Shown: positions 51,571 to 61,709, counted from the stretch's first letter. The stretch is DNA of 64,000 nt from Caballeronia sordidicola (GCF_000729995.1 NZ_JNFG01000012.1:1-64000); one strand, 5' to 3'. The notes: generated by a model from the letters alone, not told the origin. Made by a program: numbers and translations.

Positions 51571-52227
51571 TCACCGGCGCGTCTGTGCGTGTTGCAACTG
51601 CTGCAGACGCCGCGCATACAGCGTCAACGGGAAGCACATGGCGAAGTACAGCAGGGCGACCATTCCGTAGATCGGAAACGGGCGGAATACGGTGTTGGTG
51701 ATCATCGAGCCGGTCTTCGTGAGTTCGATGAATCCAATGATCGACGTCAGCGCGGTGCTCTTGACGACCTGCACCAGAAATCCGACGGTCGGTGCGACCG
51801 CGATCTTCCTCGCCTGCGGCCACACGATGTAGCGCAACTGCTGGCCAAACGTCATGCCGAGACTCGCGCCAGCCAGCCATTGGCCACGCGGAACCGCTTC
51901 GACACAGCCGCGCCAGATATCGGCGAGATACGCGCTGGTATAGAGCGTCAGTGTGACGGTGGCGGCAACCCACGGCGACACTTCCACGCCCAGCAGCGGC
52001 AGACCGAAGAAGGCGAGGAACAACTGCATCACGAGCGGCGTGCCCTGGAATAGCTCGACATAGAGCGAGACCACACGGCGCATCCATGGCAACGGCGACA
52101 CGCGCATGGCGAGCAGCACGAGTCCGACTGCACCGCCGCACACGAAAGCGATCAACGACAACAACACGGTCCAGCGCGCGGCGAGCAGCAGATTGCGCGC
52201 GATATCCCACAGCGTGAATTCGGTCAT
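51571..52227 (-). CDS. Polar amino-acid ABC transporter permease
   Basis: The 218-residue protein has five membrane helices and the HisMQ/GlnP-type motif ([20 protein letters not shown], then [20 protein letters not shown]). It pairs with the 255-residue permease, with which it overlaps by 4 bp (ATGA), to form the membrane channel. The spacing of 67 bp to the ATPase gene is still compatible with one operon. Confidence 0.92.
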   Translation of the reverse strand: MTEFTLWDIARNLLLAARWTVLLSLIAFVCGGAVGLVLLAMRVSPLPWMRRVVSLYVELFQGTPLVMQLFLAFFGLPLLGVEVSPWVAATVTLTLYTSAYLADIWRGCVEAVPRGQWLAGASLGMTFGQQLRYIVWPQARKIAVAPTVGFLVQVVKSTALTSIIGFIELTKTGSMITNTVFRPFPIYGMVALLYFAMCFPLTLYARRLQQLQHAQTRR

Positions 52228-52991
52228 TGCGAGCGCTCCGTTGCCAACGTCTGCGGACGGCGTCCACCGAACAGGGTCCAGCCGTTGCGCCAGTTCGGCG
52301 GGCCAGCCGGCGCGCTTGGTGTGCGCGGCGAGCGTCCGGCAAAAAGGCCCCGGCCCAGCCGGTTCAACAGTTGGCGCAAGACGATCGACAGGAACAGATA
52401 GGTCGCGGTGACGATCAGGTAGCTCTCGAACGAGCGGAAGTTACGCGACTGGATGAAGGCGGCCGCAGACGTCAGGTCCGGCACCGAGATCTGCGAGACC
52501 ACGGCGGAACCAAGCATCACGATCAGCACCTGGCTCAGGAGCGCCGGAAACACATTGGCCAGCGCCTGCGGCAGCACCACATGGCGGAACACCTGACGTC
52601 CCTGCAATCCCAGAGCCTGCGCTGCCTGCACCTGGCCACGCGGAATCGAGTCGATACCGGCGCGGACGATTTCGGTCGCATAAGCGCCTAAGTTAACCGT
52701 CATCGCGAGGACTGCAGCCTGCATTTCGTCGATATGAATGCCGAGACCCGGCAGCCCGAAGAACACAAAGAACAACTGCACGAGGAACGGCGTATTGCGT
52801 ATCAGCTCGACGTAGGTTGCGATCATCGTCCGGGCCCAACGAGGGCCGGCGACGCTGATGCTTGCGCCTGCGATACCGACTAAACCGCCGAGTACTGTAG
52901 AGATAGCAGTAAGCCAGAGAGTGACCGCGACGCCTCGCGCGAGCATGCCCGCGTAGATGCCGAAGCCGCTGAAATCGAACACGTAGGTCAT
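52224..52991 (-). CDS. Polar amino-acid ABC transporter permease
   Basis: The 255-residue second permease shows YVELIRNTPFLVQLFFVFFG and RAGIDSIPRGQVQAAQALGL, the typical EAA-like loop of the family. It carries an Arg/Pro-rich C-terminal extension of about 40 residues (LFAGRSPRTPSAPAGPP) not usual in HisM proteins. It starts 49 bp after the end of the PotA-like ATPase gene on the same strand, so all seven transporter genes from 57014 down to 50778 could be one transcript. Confidence 0.9.
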   Translation of the reverse strand: MTYVFDFSGFGIYAGMLARGVAVTLWLTAISTVLGGLVGIAGASISVAGPRWARTMIATYVELIRNTPFLVQLFFVFFGLPGLGIHIDEMQAAVLAMTVNLGAYATEIVRAGIDSIPRGQVQAAQALGLQGRQVFRHVVLPQALANVFPALLSQVLIVMLGSAVVSQISVPDLTSAAAFIQSRNFRSFESYLIVTATYLFLSIVLRQLLNRLGRGLFAGRSPRTPSAPAGPPNWRNGWTLFGGRRPQTLATERSQ

Positions 52992-53040
52992 GGCGGGTTG
53001 CTCATGGTGAGGTCAGGGCAATGAAATCGAATGAATGGGC

Positions 53041-54114
53041 TCAATGCAGCGGACGCGCCGCGATCAGCTTGCAGGCGTGCGCAGGCAATTCGGCCAGCAC
53101 GGGCATGCCGAGGGCGAGGCCGGGCGTTTCGCGCTGCGTGGTGGCGGCTGTCAGCGTGAAGCCGGCGCAGTCGATCGTCGCTTCCAGCGTCGCACCCACA
53201 TCGCGGATAAACGTCACCGTACCGGCGAGATAGTTAGGACCGCTGGTGGTCGAGACGTGCTTCACGCAGACATCTTCGGGACGTATCAGCAGGCGGATGT
53301 CCGCCGTGGATTCCGGCATCCATGCCCCATCAGCCACGACGATCTGCTGGCCGCCCGGCAGCTTTACGCCGCCGCGTCCGTCATGCGTGACCGGAAGGAT
53401 GTTGCCGAGCCCGATGAAGTCGGCGACAAACTCGCTGACCGGGTTGCGGTAGATGTCGAGTGGCTTGCCGACCTGCGCAATGCGGCCTTTTTCCATCACG
53501 ACGATCTCGTCGGCCATCGTCATTGCTTCGCGCTGGTCGTGCGTGACCATGATCGTCGTGATGCCAAGGCGCTTTTGCAGCAGGCGGATTTCGACCTGCA
53601 TCGATTCGCGCAGCTTGGCGTCGAGTGCAGAGAGCGGCTCGTCGAGCAGCAACAGTTTCGGCGACGACGCGATCGCACGTGCGATAGCCACGCGTTGACG
53701 CTGTCCCCCGGACAGTTGCGTGACCGGCCGGTTCGCCATGTGCGGCAGCTGGATCAGTTCGAGCAGTTCGGCCACGCGTTGCCCTTGTGCGACCTTGCTC
53801 GTCTTGCGCAGCCGCAGCGGGTACGCAATATTTTCGGCAACGCTCATGTGCGGAAACAGCGCCAGCGACTGGAACACCATGCCGAAGTCGCGCTGGTTCG
53901 CCGGCAAGTGAGTGATGTCGCGGCCCGCGAAAGTGACGCTGCCGGAGCTCGGCGTCTCGAGCCCCGCGATCATGCGCAGCAAGGTCGTCTTGCCGCAGCC
54001 GGACGGGCCGAGAAAGCAGACCAGCTTGCCGTCCGGGACGCTCAGGTCGACGTGGTCGACGGCGTATGCAGCGTTGAAGCGCTTGGTCACGGCCTGGAGT
54101 GTCAGATGAGTCAT
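53041..54114 (-). CDS. PotA-type ABC transporter ATP-binding protein
   Basis: The 357-residue ATPase has FLGPSGCGKTTLLRMIAG (Walker A), [32 protein letters not shown] and a C-terminal TOBE domain (about 280-350; IRPEDVCV). This layout is that of the spermidine/putrescine, iron and thiamine transporters. It belongs with the next three genes as a complete importer. AAGGA lies upstream of the ATG. Confidence 0.92.
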   Translation of the reverse strand: MTHLTLQAVTKRFNAAYAVDHVDLSVPDGKLVCFLGPSGCGKTTLLRMIAGLETPSSGSVTFAGRDITHLPANQRDFGMVFQSLALFPHMSVAENIAYPLRLRKTSKVAQGQRVAELLELIQLPHMANRPVTQLSGGQRQRVAIARAIASSPKLLLLDEPLSALDAKLRESMQVEIRLLQKRLGITTIMVTHDQREAMTMADEIVVMEKGRIAQVGKPLDIYRNPVSEFVADFIGLGNILPVTHDGRGGVKLPGGQQIVVADGAWMPESTADIRLLIRPEDVCVKHVSTTSGPNYLAGTVTFIRDVGATLEATIDCAGFTLTAATTQRETPGLALGMPVLAELPAHACKLIAARPLH

Positions 54115-54139
54115 GAGGGTTCCTTATGTTCTTGAATGC

Positions 54140-54997
54140 TCAGAGCGCGACACCTTCGTCGCCAATCAACTTTTCAAGCAGCCATATCAGCGCAAAGTCG
54201 ATGGCAACAATAAAGACCGCGAACGAAAACACGGTCGGGTCGAGCGACGACACCGTGCGGCTGTAGAGCCACACCGGCAACGTCATCGTGTTGATGCCGT
54301 ACAGGAAGAACGTCACCGTGAACTCGTTGAACGAGATGATGAACGCGAACAGCATGCCCGCCAAAATGCCGGGGCGCATCAGCGGCAACACCACATCGAA
54401 CATGGCGCGGCGCGGGCTCGCACCCATCACGCAAGCAGCTTCCTCGAACTCCGGGCCAATTGACGCCGCCGACGCCGCGCAGTTTTTCACCGTGAACGGC
54501 AGCGCCAGAATCACATGCGCAATGATGAGCCGGAACACGCCGAGTTCCACGGGCAGCACGTTGAAGACGAGCAGCAGTGACAGCCCGAGCATCACGAGCG
54601 GATAGACGAGCGGCAGCGCAACAAGCTGTTCTACGGCCGACTTGCCTCGAAAGCGGTAGCGGCTCAACGCATACGCAGCGGGCACCGAGACCAGCGTCGC
54701 GATGATCATCGTCGATACGGCGACGATCAGGCTCGTCGTCAGCGCGGTACCCATGGAAAGCGAGTCGCTTGCATCGGGCGAGACGAAGCTGCGCCATGCC
54801 GCGCGATACCACTGCAGGCTGTAGCCCGGCGGCGGGAATTCCAGCGTGTCCGACGCGCTGAACGACATCAGGATCATCGTCAGGATCGGCAGGGCGGCAA
54901 GGAACAGGACGATGGCCGCGAGCAGCGCCGCGGGCCTGCCGAGCCGGCCCGGCATGGTCGCGGGCAGAAGACGCACACGATTGTAGGGGGTGCTCAT
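54140..54997 (-). CDS. PotC-type ABC transporter permease
   Basis: The 285-residue permease has six helices and the EAA-loop signature (EFEEAACVMGASPRRAMFDV) of PotC-like proteins. Its ATG overlaps the stop of the PotB-type gene by 4 bp and has AAGGAG upstream. It lies 25 bp before the PotA-type ATPase gene. Confidence 0.92.
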   Translation of the reverse strand: MSTPYNRVRLLPATMPGRLGRPAALLAAIVLFLAALPILTMILMSFSASDTLEFPPPGYSLQWYRAAWRSFVSPDASDSLSMGTALTTSLIVAVSTMIIATLVSVPAAYALSRYRFRGKSAVEQLVALPLVYPLVMLGLSLLLVFNVLPVELGVFRLIIAHVILALPFTVKNCAASAASIGPEFEEAACVMGASPRRAMFDVVLPLMRPGILAGMLFAFIISFNEFTVTFFLYGINTMTLPVWLYSRTVSSLDPTVFSFAVFIVAIDFALIWLLEKLIGDEGVAL

Positions 54998-55923
54998 GCG
55001 GACGGCTCCTTGAGGCGTTGGGTGCGGCGCACGAGGCTCTGCGAGATCGCCATGACGGCGAGTGTGGCGACCATCAGCACCACACCGGAGGCGGAGGCCG
55101 CCGGCCAGTTCAACAGCGGCGAGACCTCGTCATGCACCAGCACGGCGAGCATTGGCACGCGCCGGCCGCCAAGCAGCAGCGGCACTGCGAACGCGCTTGC
55201 GTTGTAAGCGAACACGAGCAGTGCGCCTGAAACAAGCCCGGGCATCGCGAGCGGCAACATGATGTGACGCAACGTCTGCCAGCGCGTTGCGCCAAGCGTT
55301 GCCGCGGCTTCCTCGTATGAGAGCGACACGGCGCGCATGGCGCTCGACAACGGCAGCACGGCGAGCGGAAACGCAGTCTGGATCAAGCCAAGCAACACGC
55401 CATGCTCACGATAAAGCCATTGCATCGGACGCTGGATCACGCCGCTCGCGAGCAATGCGTGATTGAGCAAGCCTGCCGGGCCGAGGATCACGAGCCAGCC
55501 ATAGCCTTGCAGCAGCAGGTTGACGAGCAGCGGCAACAGCACGCCCGCCAGCAGCAGGCGCCGCGCCAGCCGCGACTCGGTACGCGCCATCGCAAGCGCG
55601 ACCGGAATCGCCAGCAGCACCGCGCACACCATGCTCTGGAACGCGAGCCGCAGCGTGAGCCACAGCGCCTTCAGGAAATACGAATCGGCCAGGTTCGCGT
55701 AGTTTTGCAGCGTGAACCCGTGCCACTCGTCGCCCTGCGCACCGAAGCTCATGCGCAGGACCACGAGGGCCGCCGCCGCGAGCACCGCGAGAAACGCGAG
55801 GATCGGGGCGAGCAGTAGCCACGGCCGCGCGCGGGCGAGCGCGGTTGCCGATACGGGGGCTACCGGCTGGTCCGGCGCCCCCGGTCCGGCGCGCTGCGAA
55901 GAGAGTTCAGCCATCGTGGTCAT
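54994..55923 (-). CDS. PotB-type ABC transporter permease
   Basis: The 309-residue permease has six helices and the loop SLSYEEAAATLGATRWQTLR. I placed the start at ATG 55923, which overlaps the TGA of the binding-protein gene (ATGA), and not at the first ATG of the frame (55956), which lies inside that gene. A Pro/Ala-rich N-terminus (GPGAPDQPVAPVSATA) precedes the first helix. Confidence 0.9.
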   Translation of the reverse strand: MTTMAELSSQRAGPGAPDQPVAPVSATALARARPWLLLAPILAFLAVLAAAALVVLRMSFGAQGDEWHGFTLQNYANLADSYFLKALWLTLRLAFQSMVCAVLLAIPVALAMARTESRLARRLLLAGVLLPLLVNLLLQGYGWLVILGPAGLLNHALLASGVIQRPMQWLYREHGVLLGLIQTAFPLAVLPLSSAMRAVSLSYEEAAATLGATRWQTLRHIMLPLAMPGLVSGALLVFAYNASAFAVPLLLGGRRVPMLAVLVHDEVSPLLNWPAASASGVVLMVATLAVMAISQSLVRRTQRLKEPSA

Positions 55924-57014
55924 GCCGAGAAAATCTCGGTGTAGCGCTTGATCCACGCAGCCTGTACCACGGCGAGTGACTTGTCATCGTGCAGGACGGA
56001 CTTCTCCGCGATCTGCTTCGGGCTCGGCACAAACCTGAGGCTCTCGGCGGGAATGATGGCCTTCGAATTCACCGGGCCGTTCAGCACGTCGGCGGCCATC
56101 TTGCCTTGCACGCCGGCATCGAGCGAATGGTTGATGAACGCGTGAATCAGGTCGAGGTCGCCAGGGTGCGATTTCGGAATCACCGTGAACATCAGTTGCG
56201 TGGCGAAGCCTTCCTTCATGCCGTACGTCACGCCCATTTTGTATTCGGGCTTCCTGATCTGGTCGGGAAAGAACGCGGGCGAATAGATGCCGCCGATATC
56301 GAGCGAGCCCGTGCGAAACAGGTCCGCGACCTGATTCGGATTCTCGCCGAGCGTCATCACGCGGTCCTTCAGTTCGGTAAGCTTCTTGAAGCCCGGATCG
56401 ATGTTCTGCTGCGAACCGCCCGACATTTTTGCAGCGATGATCGCCAAGTCGACCGCCTCGGCAAACTCGGGCGGCGGCAGGAACAGGCGGCCGGCGTACT
56501 TGGGATCCCACAGCGCTTCGTACGACCCGGGCGGCGTCTTGACGGTCGATGTGTTGTAGATCAGGCCATCGGACCACAGCAGGTAGCCGACACCAAAACC
56601 ATCCGCGCCGGTTCTATACCGCGCCGCCACTTCCTTGAGATTGGGCAGCTTGTCGAGGTCGGGCTTGACGAGCAGGCCCGCATCGCCGAGACCCGAGGCG
56701 CCTACGCCCGCGAGCGTGATGACGTCATAGGTAGGGCGGTCGCCCGCGGCCTTCACCTTGGCGACCATGCCGGAGGTGCCATCCGCGCGGTCCGCAATCA
56801 CCTTCGCGCCGGTTTTCGCCGAGAAGGTCGCGGCGATATTGTGCAGCGCGGCAGTTCCCGTATCGTCTGACCAGGTCAGCAGACGTAGCGTCTTGCCCGA
56901 GAAATTGTGTTCCTGTGCTCTGAGATTAAGAAACGGCGCCGGCAACGCGGACGCCGCGAGCGCTGCGCCGATCGTCTTTACGGCTTGCCGCCGTCCCGTG
57001 CTGAATTTTTTCAT
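55920..57014 (-). CDS. PotD-type extracellular solute-binding protein
   Basis: The 364-residue receptor has a Tat-like signal (TGRRQAVKTIGAALAASAL, cleavage near 33) and a type II binding-protein fold of the PotD/Fbp kind: LRLLTWSDDTGTAALHNIA, GVGYLLWSDGLIYNTS, then YAGRLFLPPPEFAEAV. It should bind a polyamine-like or guanidino compound. Its neighbours break down 2-ketoarginine and guanidinobutyrate, so such a ligand is a fair inference. It is the first gene of the transporter operon, 239 bp downstream of the guanidinobutyrase gene. Confidence 0.9.
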   Translation of the reverse strand: MKKFSTGRRQAVKTIGAALAASALPAPFLNLRAQEHNFSGKTLRLLTWSDDTGTAALHNIAATFSAKTGAKVIADRADGTSGMVAKVKAAGDRPTYDVITLAGVGASGLGDAGLLVKPDLDKLPNLKEVAARYRTGADGFGVGYLLWSDGLIYNTSTVKTPPGSYEALWDPKYAGRLFLPPPEFAEAVDLAIIAAKMSGGSQQNIDPGFKKLTELKDRVMTLGENPNQVADLFRTGSLDIGGIYSPAFFPDQIRKPEYKMGVTYGMKEGFATQLMFTVIPKSHPGDLDLIHAFINHSLDAGVQGKMAADVLNGPVNSKAIIPAESLRFVPSPKQIAEKSVLHDDKSLAVVQAAWIKRYTEIFSA

Positions 57015-57253
57015 CGCCGACTCCGTGATGGTTAAGTGAGATGTCTGATCTACGCGCCGGGCGAACGGTCGTATCCGTCCGCTGTTGCCCGTGCATGAAA
57101 ATGTTAGGATCGCAAAATAGCCATCACAATCGATATATCGTCATGTCTGCCATGATCAAAGCACATGGCTCAGGCGGTTTATGGCTGGTTTTTACAGGTC
57201 GTGGCATGCCAAATGTGCATGGCAGGTCGCGGACCTTTAATCCAACGAACTGC

Positions 57254-58225
57254 CTACACCCTGTACTTCACCTTCGGCAGCACGCACAACATCTCGTACA
57301 GCAGGTTCGCGCCGACCAGCGCGGTATTGCCGGACGGGTCGTACGGCGGTGAAATTTCCACCAGATCGCATCCCACGATATCCAGCCCACGGCAGCCGCG
57401 AATAATTTCAAGCGCTTGCCAGATCGTCAGCCCGCCAATTTCCGGCGTGCCGGTGCCGGGCGCGAAACTCGGGTCCAGTCCGTCGATATCGAAGCTCAGG
57501 TACACCGGGCCATCGCCCAGTTTCGCGCGCACCTCGTCCATGATCGGCGCGACCGATTTGTACCAGCACTCCTCGGCCTGCACGACCCGTATGCCGTGCG
57601 ACCTCGACCAGTCGAAATCCTCCGCCGTGTAGCCGGTGCCGCGCAGGCCAATCTGCGTGACGCGGTTGCCGTCGATCAGACCTTCTTCAATCGCCCGTCG
57701 AAACGGCGTGCCGTGAGCGATCTTCTCGCCGAACATGGTGTCGTTTACATCCGCATGCGCATCGACATGAACCACGCCAACCGCGCCGTATTTCTTCTTC
57801 ATCGCGCGCAGGATGGGCAGCACGATCGTGTGGTCGCCGCCCATGGTGAGCGGCACGCAGCCATGCCCGATGATTTCGTCATACGCTTCAGTGACGATGT
57901 CCATGCTCTTCTGCAGATTGAACGTGTTGATCGCGACGTCGCCGATGTCAGCCACCTGGATGCTGTCGTACGGCGCCGCGCGGGTCGCCATGTTGTACGG
58001 GCGCAGCAGGCACGACTCGGCCCGGATCGCGCGCGGGCCGAAGCGCGCGCCCGCCCGGTTCGACGTGCCGATGTCGAGCGGCACGCCGACGAAACAGGCA
58101 TCGAGCCCCTCGGCCGAGGTTGCGCTCGGCAGGCGCATCATCGTTGCCGGCCCCGCGAAGCGCGGCATCTGGTTACCGCCGAGCGGCTGGTTGAAAGGGT
58201 TGTCGGATGGGTTATCGTGGTTCAT
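57254..58225 (-). CDS. gbuA: Guanidinobutyrase (ureohydrolase family)
   Basis: The 323-residue enzyme belongs to the arginase/agmatinase family. All manganese ligands are visible: GGDHTIVLP, VHVDAHADVND and SFDIDGLDPSFAPGTGTPE. The N-terminal PRFAGPATMMRLP and the length match guanidinobutyrase and guanidinopropionase more than agmatinase. With the decarboxylase and dehydrogenase genes upstream, hydrolysis of 4-guanidinobutyrate to GABA and urea is the best reading. The symbol rests on context and general similarity. ATG 58225 has AAGGA upstream; the longer frame overlaps the dehydrogenase gene. Confidence 0.85.
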   Translation of the reverse strand: MNHDNPSDNPFNQPLGGNQMPRFAGPATMMRLPSATSAEGLDACFVGVPLDIGTSNRAGARFGPRAIRAESCLLRPYNMATRAAPYDSIQVADIGDVAINTFNLQKSMDIVTEAYDEIIGHGCVPLTMGGDHTIVLPILRAMKKKYGAVGVVHVDAHADVNDTMFGEKIAHGTPFRRAIEEGLIDGNRVTQIGLRGTGYTAEDFDWSRSHGIRVVQAEECWYKSVAPIMDEVRAKLGDGPVYLSFDIDGLDPSFAPGTGTPEIGGLTIWQALEIIRGCRGLDIVGCDLVEISPPYDPSGNTALVGANLLYEMLCVLPKVKYRV

Positions 58226-58248
58226 CGCAAATCCTTTTGATAGACGGG

Positions 58249-59724
58249 CTAGCTGGACTGACGATGCGTCAGCACCTGCTTGATTTCCTGGAAGGCGGCG
58301 AGTCCGAACGGACCCAGTTCCCGCCCGATACTGCTGCGCTTGTAACCGCCCCACGACGTCTGCGGATAGATCAGTTGCGGCGTGTTGACCCACACCACGC
58401 CGGCCTCAAGCGCACGAGCGACCCGTTCGCCGCGCGCCTCGTCTTCTGTGACGACGGTCGCCACCAGTCCGTACTCGCTGTCATTGGCCATGCCGACGGC
58501 TTGCTCTTCAGTGTCGAACGCGCGCACGCACAGGACCGGGCCGAAGATCTCTTCATGCCATAAGGCGCTTGTCGGCGGTACATCGGTGAAAATTGTCGGC
58601 GCGATGAAAAAGCCCTGCTCCGGTGCACGGGCTGGCCGGCCGCCACCCGTGACGAGCCGCGCTCCGTCGGCAATCCCTTGTTCGATATGGCCACGCACCC
58701 GGTCGAATTGGGCACGGCTCACGAGCGGCCCCATCCGCACGTCAAGCGCGAACGGGTCGCCGACGACAATCCGTTCCACGCGCTCGACAAGCCTCGCCAG
58801 CAAGGTGGGCGCGAGTTCGCGCGCGACCAGCACGCGGCTCGTCGCCGAACACATCTGGCCGCTGTTGAAAAAGCCGCCTGCTTCGACGAGGTCGACCGCC
58901 ATGTCGAGGTCCGCATCGTCGAACACGATGATCGACGACTTGCCGCCGAGTTCGAGACTCACGCCTTTCAGCGTGTCGGTGGCGGTCTTCATCACGGTCT
59001 GGCCGACACTCGTGCTACCGGTAAACGATACTTTCGCAACCCCGGCGTGGGCGACAAGCGGCGCGCCTACGTCCGCACCGGTACCCGTCACCGCGTTGAA
59101 AACACCCGCTGGCAAGCCGGCCGAAGCGATCACCGAGACCAGTTCGAGTTCGGGCAGCGGCGTGATTTCAGAGGGTTTGAGCACGACCGTGCAGCCGGCC
59201 GCGAGCGCCGGGGCGAGCTTCCATGCCGTGGTTACCATCGGGAAATTCCAGGGCACGATCAGCGCGGCCACGCCGGCGGGCTCGCGGAGAATCCGCGCAC
59301 GGTGCCCGATGCTGGGGATGCTGACTTCTGCACCGCTTGCGTCGTCCAGTTGCTCAGCCAGTTGAGCGTAGTAGCTGAAGGTCGCGATCACATCGTCGAC
59401 GTCCATGTGCGCTTCTGCTTGCGGCTTGCCGTTGTTAAGCGATTGCAGCATCACGAGACGGTCGCGCCGCACTTCCACTTCCGCCGCGATTGCGCGCAGG
59501 TAGCCTGCACGCTCGGCGCCGGTCGTGTGCCGCCAGGTGCGAAACGCGCGAGCCGCGCACGTCACGGCCAGGTCCACGTCGGCCAGGGTGCCCGCGGCCA
59601 CGTCGGCCAGGTGGGTCCCGGTCGAAGGGTTAACCACGGCAATCGTGCGGCCTAGTGCGCCGTCGACCCAGCGGCCATCTATATAAAGCTGCGTCAGGAA
59701 TTGAGTGTCGTACGGAGCGTTCAT
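58249..59724 (-). CDS. Aldehyde dehydrogenase, probable 4-guanidinobutyraldehyde dehydrogenase
   Basis: The 491-residue NAD(P)-dependent enzyme has the complete ALDH signature: PWNFPMVTTAWKLAPALAAG, FTGSTSVGQTV, LELGGKSSIIVFDD with the catalytic Glu and FFNSGQMCSATSRV with the catalytic Cys. Context predicts oxidation of 4-guanidinobutyraldehyde to 4-guanidinobutyrate, the step done by KauB-type enzymes. GGAG precedes ATG 59724, which overlaps the decarboxylase stop by 4 bp. It lies 23 bp before the guanidinobutyrase gene. Confidence 0.88.
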   Translation of the reverse strand: MNAPYDTQFLTQLYIDGRWVDGALGRTIAVVNPSTGTHLADVAAGTLADVDLAVTCAARAFRTWRHTTGAERAGYLRAIAAEVEVRRDRLVMLQSLNNGKPQAEAHMDVDDVIATFSYYAQLAEQLDDASGAEVSIPSIGHRARILREPAGVAALIVPWNFPMVTTAWKLAPALAAGCTVVLKPSEITPLPELELVSVIASAGLPAGVFNAVTGTGADVGAPLVAHAGVAKVSFTGSTSVGQTVMKTATDTLKGVSLELGGKSSIIVFDDADLDMAVDLVEAGGFFNSGQMCSATSRVLVARELAPTLLARLVERVERIVVGDPFALDVRMGPLVSRAQFDRVRGHIEQGIADGARLVTGGGRPARAPEQGFFIAPTIFTDVPPTSALWHEEIFGPVLCVRAFDTEEQAVGMANDSEYGLVATVVTEDEARGERVARALEAGVVWVNTPQLIYPQTSWGGYKRSSIGRELGPFGLAAFQEIKQVLTHRQSS

Positions 59725-61421
59725 GTCAGGTCTCCCGGGACGTGGGCGAACCACTTCTGTTCGTCGATTTCGATCAACGTGGGCACACGGCGCCCCGCGG
59801 CCTGCTTCAGTTCGTCCGCCAGCGCGGCAGGCGTATGGGCAGACGCGGCGCAGCAGCCAAAACCGCGTGCCAGCGCAAGGAAGTCCGGGGTATAGATGTC
59901 GACGCCGATCGGTTCGATATCGCGCTCAACCATGTATTTCTTGATTTCGGCATAACCCCGGTTGTTCCAGAGCAGCACGATGACCGGTACAGCCGCTTCA
60001 ACAGCGCTCGCCAGTTCAGGCAGCGTGAACTGCAAGCCGCCGTCGCCGATCAGGCAGATCACGGGCCGCTTGCCCGACGCGAGCCGAGCGCCGATCGCAG
60101 CCGGCAAGCCATAGCCCAGCGTGCCGTAGCCAGTCGATGAGTTGAACCACGACCTGGGCGATAACGCTTCGAAGACGAAATTGCCTGCATACACGGGGCG
60201 CGTTGAATCGCCCACGACGATTGCATCGGGCAGGGCGCTCAATACGGTATCGAAGAGCACCGCCTGCGAGCGGATCGGCGCGTCGTAACCGGCATTGACC
60301 GCAGCTCGCGCAGTGCCTACGCGCGGGGCGCCCCAATCGGCATCGCGTGGTGGCAACGGGCGTGTGGCAAGCCTCTGGTCCAGCGCGGCGAGCACGAGCT
60401 TCGCGTCGGCTGCAATCGCCACGTCAGGCCGGAAATTACGCATGACCTGCTGAGCGTCGATGTCGATCCTGATCAGCTTGCCGTCGATCGCAAAGCCGTT
60501 GTCGAACACCACGTCGTAGTCCGTCTCGCCCAGTTCGGTGCCGACCGCAAGCACGACATCGGCCTCACGCACCAGCGCGCGCGTCGCGGCGAGCGACTGG
60601 GTCGAGCCGATCGACAACTCATGGCCGCGCGGCAACAGGCCCTTCGCGTTGATCGTGAGCGCCACCGGCGCCTGCAGGCGTTCGGCCAGTGCGCGCAATT
60701 CGGGCGCCGCCGCCACAGCACCGCCACCGGCCAGGATCAGCGGTCGGCGCGCGGCGGCGAGCAGGGCGCTCGCCTCGTCGAGGGCAGCCGGCGCGCCGGC
60801 CGCCTTCGCGGGCAGCACTACCCAACGGGATGTCGCGTCGCGAGCAGGGGCGACGATCACATCGAGCGGAATCTCGATGTGAACCGGTCGCGGGCGCGCG
60901 GCGGCGAACACCGCGAACGCGCGCGCCAGGACCTGCGGTAGTTCGTCAGCATCGAGCAACGTGTGGGAGAACGCGGTGAGCCCGGCGAATACGTTGCGCT
61001 GCGACGGCAGCTCGTGCAGGCGTCCCGTTCCTCCGCCGAGCTGGCGCGTGGTGTTCACGCTGGAGATCACGAGCATGGGGATCGAATCGGCATAAGCCTG
61101 CGCCATCGCGGTCGCGATATTCGTCATGCCCGGTCCGGTAATGATGAAGCACACACCGGGTTTTCCCGTAACACGCGCATAGCCGTCCGCCATGAAGCCC
61201 GCGCCCTGCTCGTGGCGAGGGGTGATGTGGCGCAGCGTCGACGTTGCCAGTCCACGATACAGCTCGACGGTATGGACGCCGGGAATGCCGAACACCAGTT
61301 CAACGCCGTAGTGCTCGAGCAGCCTCACGAGCGCTTCGCCACAGGTCTGCGTGTCGACTGGACGGGGAGCGCAGTGTCCGCTCGCGTGACCGAAGAGCGA
61401 GATATTTTCAGGCGAATTCAT
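59721..61421 (-). CDS. aruI: 2-ketoarginine decarboxylase (ThDP-dependent, AruI-like)
   Basis: The 566-residue protein is a thiamine-diphosphate enzyme of the acetolactate synthase family. The catalytic Glu is in RHEQGAGFMADGYARV and the ThDP-magnesium motif is GDGGLQFTLPELASA. The N-terminal LVRLLEHYGVELVFGIPGVH followed by TVELYRGL closely follows AruI of Pseudomonas aeruginosa, which decarboxylates 5-guanidino-2-oxopentanoate to 4-guanidinobutyraldehyde. The next two genes perform the following steps, which strongly supports the call. AGGA precedes ATG 61421; 46 further codons upstream are not used. It is the first gene of the catabolic operon. Confidence 0.88.
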   Translation of the reverse strand: MNSPENISLFGHASGHCAPRPVDTQTCGEALVRLLEHYGVELVFGIPGVHTVELYRGLATSTLRHITPRHEQGAGFMADGYARVTGKPGVCFIITGPGMTNIATAMAQAYADSIPMLVISSVNTTRQLGGGTGRLHELPSQRNVFAGLTAFSHTLLDADELPQVLARAFAVFAAARPRPVHIEIPLDVIVAPARDATSRWVVLPAKAAGAPAALDEASALLAAARRPLILAGGGAVAAAPELRALAERLQAPVALTINAKGLLPRGHELSIGSTQSLAATRALVREADVVLAVGTELGETDYDVVFDNGFAIDGKLIRIDIDAQQVMRNFRPDVAIAADAKLVLAALDQRLATRPLPPRDADWGAPRVGTARAAVNAGYDAPIRSQAVLFDTVLSALPDAIVVGDSTRPVYAGNFVFEALSPRSWFNSSTGYGTLGYGLPAAIGARLASGKRPVICLIGDGGLQFTLPELASAVEAAVPVIVLLWNNRGYAEIKKYMVERDIEPIGVDIYTPDFLALARGFGCCAASAHTPAALADELKQAAGRRVPTLIEIDEQKWFAHVPGDLT

Positions 61422-61709
61422 GAGATTCCTGCGGAGTGATCCGTTTGATCCGTTGCCGGTACATGCCTTTCTCCGGAGTTTGCGTGTTGATGCATTCTTG
61501 GTGGATGGCACGTGAACGGCAATCGATGAATTTGCATGCGCGCCATGTTTTTGGCTCATGGGCTTATTCAGGGGAGCAGTGCTTTCAGGCGACGCGAGGC
61601 GTTAAATTCGGTGTATATATGCAGCGTTAGACCCGTGCATCTATCAAACCTCTGGCCGGAATGCACACCCGGTCGCCATGACTTTTTCAAATGCAGGAAG
61701 GGAACGAGA

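Noticed and set aside
53035..54135. 366-codon plus-strand open frame over the PotA-type gene
   Set aside because: The minus-strand ATPase has Walker A, signature and Walker B motifs; the plus frame is rich in Arg, His and Asp as expected of an antisense shadow.
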